Below are positions 15,301 to 19,981 of a stretch of DNA of 19,981 nucleotides, one piece after another. Made by a program: the position numbers and the translations under genes. Positions within the stretch are counted from its first letter, which is position 1. Every line of letters begins with the position of its first letter. Origin of the DNA: Pseudomonadota bacterium (lineage in GTDB: Bacteria > Pseudomonadota > Gammaproteobacteria > Xanthomonadales > Rhodanobacteraceae); NCBI GenBank assembly GCA_023430685.1, contig JAEYZH010000147.1, positions 1 to 19,981 on the forward strand, written 5' to 3'. Below the pieces are notes generated by a model. It was not told where the DNA came from. It did not search any database and was given only the letters and a program-made list of their open reading frames with translations.

Positions 15301-17265
15301 ACCGACGTGCTGCTGCTCGGCGACTTCAACTCGCATGCGATGGAAGCGCCGATCACCGCGCTCACGGGGATCGGCTACGTCGACCTCATGACCTCGTTCG
15401 GCGGCACCGACGCGTACTCGTACGTGTTCGATGGCCAGCTCGGCCATCTCGACTACGCGCTCGCGAGCGCGAGCCTCGCGGATCAGGTCGTCGGCGCGGC
15501 CGCGTGGCACGTCAACGCGGACGAGATCCAGCTGTTCGACTACAACGACGACGTGCGCGACACCGGCGAGGCCGTGCACGAGGAAGAGCCGAACGGCTCC
15601 GCGCTCGTGCCACCGCGCAGCCTGTACCAGGCCGGCACGCCGTGGCGTGCGTCGGACCATGACCCGGTCGTGGTCGGCTTGTTCGGTGGCGAGTCCAATC
15701 TTGCGGTCACCCTGCAGGCCGAATCGGCTGCCATCGCGGGTTCTCCGACGGACTACTTCATCGGAGTCACCAACCTCGGTCCCAACGCTGCGCTCAACGC
15801 ACGCTGGTCAAACACCTTGCCCGCCGGCACCACGTTCGTCGCCGTAGACGCACCCGCCGATTGGTCCTGTTCGACCCCGCCCGTGGGAGCGGGCGGGGCG
15901 GTGACCTGCAGCACCGCAAGCCTGGTGCCCGAAGTGAATGTCGATTTCACCCTGACGGTCGCGCTCGACGCAGCCATCGAAGAGGGCACCGTGCTGGGCA
16001 ACACCGTGGTGGTGGAATCCGACAACTTCGATCCCGCGACGAGCGACAACAGCGCCAGCTTCGAGTTCATGGTGTGGCTGAGCGCCGACCTGTCGATCCA
16101 GGTTTCCGATTCGCCTGACCCCGTGGTCGCCGGAGCGTTGCTGACCTACACGGTCGTGCTGCACAACACCGGCCCGAGCTATTCCGGCGACGTCACGACC
16201 GGCACCGGCGTGCCCGCGGGTACCAGCTTCGTGTCGCTGGATGCGCCGCCCGACTGGGGTTGCGATATGCCCACGGCGGGTGGAACGGGCCTGGTGTTGT
16301 GCAATCTTGAACGGCTCGGGCTCGGCGAGAGCGAATCCTGGACGATGGTCGTGCAGGTCGACGCGGGCCTCGCAGAAGGCACCATGATCCACATGATCGC
16401 GAGCCTCGCCACGGTCACGGGCGATCCCACCCCGGGAGACCACGAGGCGAGCGCTACGACGTTCGTCGTCGCGCCGCCCGAAGGCGTGCTGGAGATCGCG
16501 CCGTCGACCGTCGATTTCGGCACTCATGTCATCGGCACGACCAGTGCGCCCGCGACCGTCACGCTCGCAAACGCGGGTGACGCCGCGCTCGAAGTGACCG
16601 GGCTCACGCCGGCCACGACGCCATTTTCGCGCAGCGGCGGAACTTGCGCGGCAAACCCGCCTTTCACGCTCGGCGTCGGCGCGAGCTGCACGTTGCAGTA
16701 CGTGTTCGCGCCGACCGCGGTCGGCGCCGCGAACCAAGTGCTCACGGTCGCATCCGATGCGCCCGGCAGTGGCACGATCAGCCTCGCCGGCAGCGGCACG
16801 CCCGCGCCCGCGGACATCGCGATCTCGATCGATGATGGTCGCGAGTACGTGCAGGTCGGCGACACGCTCGAGTACGTCATCACCGTTTCGCACGTGGCGG
16901 GAACGGGCACCGCGAATGCGACGGTCACCGACATCCTGCCGCCCGAACTCGACGAAGGTGCATGGACCTGCGTCCCTGCCGGCGGCGCGAGTTGTTCGGG
17001 CGGCAGCGGCAACGTGCTCTCCGACGTCGCGCTGCTGCCGCCCGGCAGCACGGCGAGCTACGTCTACTCGGCGATCGTGTTGTTCGATGGCGGCGGCGTG
17101 ATCGCGAACGGCGCGATCGTCGATGCGGGTGCGAAGGATGCGAACCCCGCGAACGACAGCGCCGTCGATTCGCCGGCCGACGTCGTCGTGGTGTTCCGCG
17201 ATGGCTTCGATGAAACGCCAGCAGGCGAGATGCCTGCTGCGGACGAAGCGGTCGCGAAGGACTGA
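12358..17265 (+). CDS. Multidomain secreted ExeM/NucH-type nuclease
   Basis: 1635 residues. ATG 12358 has AGGGG 7 bases upstream; a GTG at 12334 is unlikely. The signal peptide covers residues 1-41 (LLLIGFSAPAFA-Q). Domains in order: a beta-sandwich (~43-255); two Calx-beta repeats (~261-372 and ~375-486, each with 'VEGNAGTTT'- or 'IEGNAGTTT'-like starts and '(I/L)(V/L)NDD' ends); an OB-fold of the YhcR/ExeM type (~487-695); and an endonuclease/exonuclease/phosphatase domain (~772-1108). Active-site motifs of the last are present: LGELEN (835-840), NHLKSK (931-936), GDFNS (988-992), LDYAL and SDHD (1099-1102). Then follow two DUF11-like repeats (~1114-1371), an ASPM/HYDIN-like Ig domain (~1378-1481), a third DUF11-like repeat and the tail VVVVFRDGFDETPAGEMP. 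The family degrades extracellular DNA for nutrient recovery or biofilm remodelling. Relatives often end in GlyGly-CTERM sorting signals; this one does not. DNA as substrate is inferred from the family. Confidence 0.93.
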   Translation: MSFQIRRLFTGRFAAPRPSRRACLHACGSLLLIGFSAPAFAQVFLDVPGLAYQQGFDGLPASGSATWNNNSTITGWYHARTGTGLTIVANDGTSNGGNLYSYGSGTATERALGSLGSSNAAIGHLFWGVRLHNNTGQTITSLDVSYVGEQWRNSAATAQTIAFSYLLGTPSVSGTLADFQAAGTAVPALDFTSPVTGGTAGALNGNLAANRVTRSFTIDGLSIPVGSEILLRWSDPDHTGADHGLSIDEFSVTPHGGAPLPALSIADASVVEGNAGTTTLNLVVSLSAPAPAGGVSFDVATADNTATSPSDYLGRSVPGAVIPAGSDTYLFAVTVNGDTLPEPNETLFVNVTNVSGASVADAQAAGTIVNDDAAPTLSITDVTGIEGNAGTTTFSFVVQLSSPSPTPIGFDIATSDLNASAPTDYLARALTGQVIPPGVTSYVFDVAVNGDALPEPDETFRVDVGNIVGSVIAADTQATGTILNDDLDRVHDVQGNGAASPIVGASVVLEGVVIASYQGNGGLSGFFLQEEEADADADPATSEGVFVFCSSCPVPVAEGQRVRVAGTVSEFFNMTQVNATTLAAVSVVDAGNHLADITPATIDLPVAGAIDAYYEAREGMLVTYADTLAVGEYFELARYGQIELYEGGRPRQYAADNVPTPAGYAAHLDELARRRVILDDRNNMQNWPLSLVDGSQFVWHPHANGGLSAGTQGVDFFRGGDEVVALTGVLHWSFAGLTGTDAWRIRPTEANPVTFTVANPRPATPPAVGGAIKAASVNLLNWFTTIDTTSSTNSGPCGPSGTMDCRGADSALELVRQRDRTSTMLCGLGADVIGLGELENTTPRDAIDDLLAAVNASCGGAHPYVYADTGGTLGTDAIRVAIVYRSGVLAPVGAPLVDLDPVHSRPPTAQVFDVADASNAAFGQRFSVVANHLKSKRCDDATGGDVDANDGQGCFSARRTAQAQRVHAWVTSTVIPAAGGDTDVLLLGDFNSHAMEAPITALTGIGYVDLMTSFGGTDAYSYVFDGQLGHLDYALASASLADQVVGAAAWHVNADEIQLFDYNDDVRDTGEAVHEEEPNGSALVPPRSLYQAGTPWRASDHDPVVVGLFGGESNLAVTLQAESAAIAGSPTDYFIGVTNLGPNAALNARWSNTLPAGTTFVAVDAPADWSCSTPPVGAGGAVTCSTASLVPEVNVDFTLTVALDAAIEEGTVLGNTVVVESDNFDPATSDNSASFEFMVWLSADLSIQVSDSPDPVVAGALLTYTVVLHNTGPSYSGDVTTGTGVPAGTSFVSLDAPPDWGCDMPTAGGTGLVLCNLERLGLGESESWTMVVQVDAGLAEGTMIHMIASLATVTGDPTPGDHEASATTFVVAPPEGVLEIAPSTVDFGTHVIGTTSAPATVTLANAGDAALEVTGLTPATTPFSRSGGTCAANPPFTLGVGASCTLQYVFAPTAVGAANQVLTVASDAPGSGTISLAGSGTPAPADIAISIDDGREYVQVGDTLEYVITVSHVAGTGTANATVTDILPPELDEGAWTCVPAGGASCSGGSGNVLSDVALLPPGSTASYVYSAIVLFDGGGVIANGAIVDAGAKDANPANDSAVDSPADVVVVFRDGFDETPAGEMPAADEAVAKD

Positions 17266-17304
17266 AGAGGGATGTGCTTGATCCGATGCGCGAGTATCGG
17301 GTCG

Positions 17305-17518
17305 AGATCAAGAGCGCCCCCATCCGGGTCTTCGACCCACCTTCCCCCGCAGGCGGGGGAAGAGTCGGCAGGCCGCTACCCGGCCCGCGTTGCCCGCAAG
17401 CGCGGAAGTAACGCGGTCGCGGCGAGCTTGCGCGTACCTGTGCAGAGCACGCGGCTCCTCCTTCCCCCGCTTGCGGGGGAAGGTGCCCCGCAGGGGCGGA
17501 TGAGGGCCGCTCTTGATC
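17305..17518. repeat. 214-bp MITE-like element with imperfect ~45-bp inverted ends
   Basis: The left end (17305-~17350) reads AGATCAAGAGCG, then CCATCCG, and ends CCTTCCCCCGC. The reverse complement of the right end (~17473-17518) reads AGATCAAGAGCG, then TCATCCG, and ends CCTTCCCCCGC. The ends are thus inverted copies with a diverged middle. Each copy also makes its own hairpin: CTTCCCCCGC/GCGGGGGAAG at 17341-17362 and again at 17461-17482. The ~120 bp between holds no gene. 'CTTCCCCCGC..GCGGGGGAAGG..CGGATGAGGGC' type repeats are dispersed in many proteobacterial genomes (recollection). It lies just past the nuclease stop and may also act as its transcription end. Confidence 0.7.
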
Positions 17519-17633
17519 TTCATCGCGCTGCCGCATTCGCCACGCCGAGATCCGGCCGCGACGTTCGCGCCGCCGGGTTGCCGCGGCTGGCATTCGGTGG
17601 GACAGTGGCCCCGTTCCCCCAAGGAGCCTCGCC

Positions 17634-18371
17634 ATGAACCGAGTCATGTTCCTCGTCGCTTTCGTCGCGACGTTCGCGGCCACCTCATCCGCCTTTTCCG
17701 CGCAGGCGCAGGACGCTGGACCGATCGCGATCCCTCTCGTCGATACCGCGCACCCGATCGTCCAGGGCGACTCGTTCAAGTCGATCGACCACATGCGATG
17801 GCAGCAGGGCAGCTACGCCTCGCGCGTCGAATTGCCCGCGGTCACGGATGCGGATTTCTCCGTGCGGCTCGATCCCGCCGTCGCGCGAGAGGCACGCGCG
17901 GCCTACATTGCCGAAGTCGAACGCAGCAGCGGCGCGCAGGCCGCGCAGGCGCTCGAGGACTGGTACGACCGCCACGACGCGCACGCGCTGCTGCGCGACG
18001 TGCTGGCACCGTACGGATTGCGGGGTGACGATTTCGGCGACGTGACCACGGCCTGGCTCGTCGTGATGTGGTCGATCGCGAACCAGGCACCGATGCCGTC
18101 ACCCGAGTCGGTGCAGGCCGTGCGCATGCAGACGCGCGCATCGCTGCTCGACGGCGGACGCGTGCCGGCCCGAGCGGCCGAACGCCAGCGCGCGCTGGAG
18201 GCGCTGGTGTACCAGACGGTCACGCTACTGCAGGCGCGCGACTCGGCCGCCGCGACCGGCGACGCGGCGTATCTCGCCGAACTCGCGGATTCGGCGCAGG
18301 CGACCATGCGGCGCCAGCAATTCAACCTGCGTGCGATGGCGATGACCGCTGCGGGCCTCGAGCGCCGCTGA
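17634..18371 (+). CDS. Exported protein of unknown function, DUF6683-like
   Basis: 245 residues; ATG 17634 has AAGGAG 7 bases upstream. The signal peptide is clear (MNRVMFLVAFVATFAATSSAFSAQA-Q, cleavage near residue 25). The mature protein is mostly helical: 'LDPAVAREARAAYIAEVE' (~79-96), 'VLAPYGLRGDDFGDVTTAWL' (~123-142), 'VVMWSIANQ', then long Ala/Arg/Gln-rich helices to the end. The YGL..DD..D...AW pattern followed by an 'AVRMQTRASLL' helix resembles DUF6683 proteins as I remember them, which are secreted or periplasmic proteins without assigned function. No catalytic motif is seen. It lies alone between a repeat element and a REP array, so neighbours give no functional hint. Confidence 0.82.
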   Translation: MNRVMFLVAFVATFAATSSAFSAQAQDAGPIAIPLVDTAHPIVQGDSFKSIDHMRWQQGSYASRVELPAVTDADFSVRLDPAVAREARAAYIAEVERSSGAQAAQALEDWYDRHDAHALLRDVLAPYGLRGDDFGDVTTAWLVVMWSIANQAPMPSPESVQAVRMQTRASLLDGGRVPARAAERQRALEALVYQTVTLLQARDSAAATGDAAYLAELADSAQATMRRQQFNLRAMAMTAAGLERR

Positions 18372-18397
18372 GCACGTCGCGCGGCACCGTGGATTCC

Positions 18398-18666
18398 GCG
18401 ATCGCGCACAGGGTGCGCTCCTGCGAATCGGTACTGTAGGAGCCCACCCTGTGGGCGATCCGCGCAGGGAACCGGCTGCGCCACGGCATTCGCGCCCCCG
18501 CGATCGCGCACAGGGTGCGCTCGTGCGAATCGACACTGTAGGAGCCCGCCCTGTGGGCGATCCGCGCAGGGAACCGGTCATCCGAAATCGACGGATACCC
18601 GCGATCGCGCACAGGGTGCGCTCCTGCGAATCGGCAGTGCAGGAGCCCACCCTGTGGGCGATCCGC
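18398..18666. repeat. Tandem REP/BIME-like array 2: same 91-bp unit, ~102-bp period
   Basis: Inverted arms lie at 18398-18424, 18500-18526 and 18601-18627; forward arms at 18436-18463, 18538-18565 and 18639-18666. Repeat starts are 102 and 101 bp apart. The forward-36 bases-inverted core is that of the array behind aceE, but consecutive cores are joined by only 11 bases (GAATCGGTACT-like). Hairpins are GCCCAC-CCT-GTGGGC in forward arms (one copy GCCCGC-CCT-GTGGGC, a G-T wobble) and GCGCAC-CCT-GTGCGC in inverted arms. The array begins with an inverted arm and ends with a forward arm whose head is GCAG instead of GTAG, so the end units are half units. Confidence 0.88.
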
Positions 18667-18680
18667 GCAGCAAACCGGTT

Positions 18681-18715
18681 GCGCGACGGCATCATCGCTC
18701 GCCGATGCCGCGCGC
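18681..18715. terminator. Bulged 12-bp hairpin between convergent genes
   Basis: GCGCG + A bulge + CGGCATC (18681-18693) pairs with GATGCCG + CGCGC (18704-18715) around a 10-base loop. It lies about 20 bases past the stop of the leftward gene at 18736. There is no clear U-tract, so terminator function is inferred from stem and position. Confidence 0.4.
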
Positions 18716-18735
18716 CTCGCAGGTGACAGCGCTGC

Positions 18736-19119
18736 CTAGCTGATCGCGAACATAGACTCCGGCGCGCCGTAGCGCCCCGCCCATGGCGCCCATGCGACGT
18801 CGGTGGGGCCGATCACCTGCACCACCATCGTCCACTCGCCGGCCTTGAAGCGCAGCAGCGCCGCGTAGGTCTGCGATGCGCCGCCCGCCGCGGCGAGCGC
18901 TTCGAGCGCGCTGCCGGTGTAGTCGTACGGTGCGCCGAGCGCGTCGCGCAGGTCGGCGAACAGGAATGCCCATTCGCCTTCGATCGTGAGGGCGACCGGC
19001 GCGAGCCACGCCAATTTCTTCAGCTCGGTCGATGCGGCCGCTTCGGCGATCGCGGTGATCGCGTGCGCAGGCTCCGATTCGGGAGCGTCGACTTCGCCGA
19101 CGCGTGCGTGTGCTTCCAT
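18736..19119 (-). CDS. Uncharacterised soluble 127-residue protein
   Basis: The start at ATG 19119 (MEAHARVGEV) has AGGAG 5 bases upstream; the open frame runs further to 19239 but its extra 40 residues look non-coding. No signal peptide or membrane helix is visible. The N-terminal ~25 residues are acidic and low in complexity ('VDAPESEPAHAITAIAEAAA'). The rest looks like a compact alpha/beta domain: 'KKLAWLAPVALTIEGEWAFL', 'LRDALGAPYDY', 'QTYAALLRFKAGEWTMVVQV', 'WAPWAGRYGAP'. I do not recognise the family. It is codirectional with the exonuclease gene upstream, 145 bp apart, so co-transcription is possible but not shown. Confidence 0.75.
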   Translation of the reverse strand: MEAHARVGEVDAPESEPAHAITAIAEAAASTELKKLAWLAPVALTIEGEWAFLFADLRDALGAPYDYTGSALEALAAAGGASQTYAALLRFKAGEWTMVVQVIGPTDVAWAPWAGRYGAPESMFAIS

Positions 19120-19264
19120 GGCCACTCCTGGCGGGAAAGGGACGCGGACCGCCTTGCAGTCGATGCCCTCACGCGTCCGTTCGTGGCCGTGGCACCTCGG
19201 CAATCCTCGCGCAGGATCGGATGTCCACGCTGAACCCATTCCGCATGCAACGCGAACTTGACGA

Positions 19265-19981
19265 TCACGTCACACATTTCGCGGCGTTGCCGCCGAGATG
19301 GTCGCCGAGCCGCATCAGCGTGACGACGTCCTGCCGGTTGTGTTCGATCACGCGCGCGAGGTTGCGCGAGGACTGCCCGCGCAGGAACGCGAGCCACGCA
19401 GCTGGCGCCTCGGAGCCCGGCAGGTCGTCCTCGCGCACGATGCCGAGCGCGTGGCGTTCGATCGTCGCGAGCCGGCAGTTCTCGTAGACGCCGCGGTAGA
19501 GGCGCCGTGTCGGATGCAGCCAGTCGACGTGCGGCAACGCATCGAGCCGGTGCGCGATGCGGTTGACTCGCAGCCGACCCTTGAGCAACGGCGCGTCGTA
19601 GCACTTGCCGTTGTAGCTCGCGAGGATCGTGTCCGCAGTGAGCCAGCCTGCGAACAGCGCGAGCATCGCGCCCTCGCCCGCGATCGTTGTCAGATAGAGC
19701 TGGCGTACGTGCAGCTGCTGCGCGCTCCACGACGCGACGCCGATCATGAATGCGCGCGTGCCGACGCCGCCCGCGAGTCCGGTGGTTTCGGTATCGAAGC
19801 AGAGCAGCCGCTCGCGCTCGGCCACGGGCGCATCGGCGAGCGGCAACGCGACCTGCGGCTCCGCCGGCCACGCGCAGCGCCACTCGACGAGCCGCACGCC
19901 CGCCGCAACCTCGACGCCGGCCGGCGCCGGCAGCACGACGCGCGCACGGTCGCGCAGGCGCAGCAACGCGCGCAGCGCGTC
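19265..19981 (-). CDS. YprB-like RNase H-fold 3'-5' exonuclease, 5' end outside window
   Basis: 238 residues are visible; the frame stays open to the right window edge and an internal TTG at 19966 is an unlikely start. The family is the DEDD-type exonuclease/RNase H superfamily in its YprB-like branch. Visible motifs are Exo I 'LCFDTETTGLAGG' (Asp63, Glu65 of the visible part), Exo II-type 'LASYNGKCYDAPLL' (Asp129) and Exo III-type 'IEHNRQDVVTLMRL' (His214, Asp218). These residues bind the two metal ions for nuclease cleavage; the natural substrate of this branch is not settled. Members often carry an N-terminal extension or follow a helicase gene, neither of which can be checked here. 'DWLHPTRRLYRGVYENCRLATIE' is typical of the branch. 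Confidence 0.88.
   Translation of the reverse strand, partial: DALRALLRLRDRARVVLPAPAGVEVAAGVRLVEWRCAWPAEPQVALPLADAPVAERERLLCFDTETTGLAGGVGTRAFMIGVASWSAQQLHVRQLYLTTIAGEGAMLALFAGWLTADTILASYNGKCYDAPLLKGRLRVNRIAHRLDALPHVDWLHPTRRLYRGVYENCRLATIERHALGIVREDDLPGSEAPAAWLAFLRGQSSRNLARVIEHNRQDVVTLMRLGDHLGGNAAKCVT

Noticed and set aside
12205..15660. Open frame of 1151 codons on the minus strand opposite the nuclease gene
   Set aside because: It is rich in Arg, Ala, Val and Asp, lacks any recognisable motif and lies opposite a gene with intact catalytic motifs; long antisense frames are expected at this GC content.

Overview
The window is GC-rich chromosomal DNA, most likely from a gammaproteobacterium of the Xanthomonadales/Lysobacterales (a Dokdonella/Rhodanobacter/Lysobacter-type organism). 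This is an inference from four things: an HU-like protein of the type found there, an ECF sigma factor of the Ser/Thr-kinase-linked class, GTAG-headed REP-like palindromes, and several secreted proteins carrying an 'hF-x-DGFE' motif. No rRNA, tRNA, phage module, transposase gene or CRISPR array was seen.

Layout. Positions 1-4491 hold four exported-protein genes: the 3' end of an FG-GAP-like beta-propeller protein (+), a large secreted protein of unknown function (-), and a two-gene unit (-) of a secreted protein with a self-cleaving peptidase S74 chaperone domain followed after one base by a small exported protein. A short divergent region separates these from an ECF sigma factor (+, 4635-5165). 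The sigma gene converges on a 976-residue membrane Ser/Thr kinase with a TPR-like exterior (-, 5208-8138). The two probably form one signalling pair, the kinase activating the sigma factor by phosphorylation.

Divergent from the kinase is aceE, the pyruvate dehydrogenase E1 (8370-11090). It is followed by a three-copy tandem array of REP/BIME-like palindromes (exact 158-bp period), a 77-bp nested hairpin element, and a terminator hairpin for the convergent HU-like gene (-, 11655-12014). Next is a 1635-residue secreted ExeM/NucH-type nuclease (12358-17265) with Calx-beta, OB, endonuclease/exonuclease/phosphatase and DUF11-like domains. Behind it lie a 214-bp element with imperfect ~45-bp inverted ends and a small exported protein resembling DUF6683. 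A second REP array with the same 91-bp core but a ~102-bp period follows. The window closes with an unidentified 127-residue protein (-) and the 3' part of a YprB-like RNase H-fold exonuclease (-) that runs off the right edge.

Most notable are the DGFE motif shared by four otherwise unrelated exported proteins, the ECF/kinase pair whose sigma factor has LGTT where an acidic DAED-type motif normally sits, and the two differently linked arrays of one BIME unit whose two arms differ by a compensatory base-pair swap. One array supplies the aceE stop codon.
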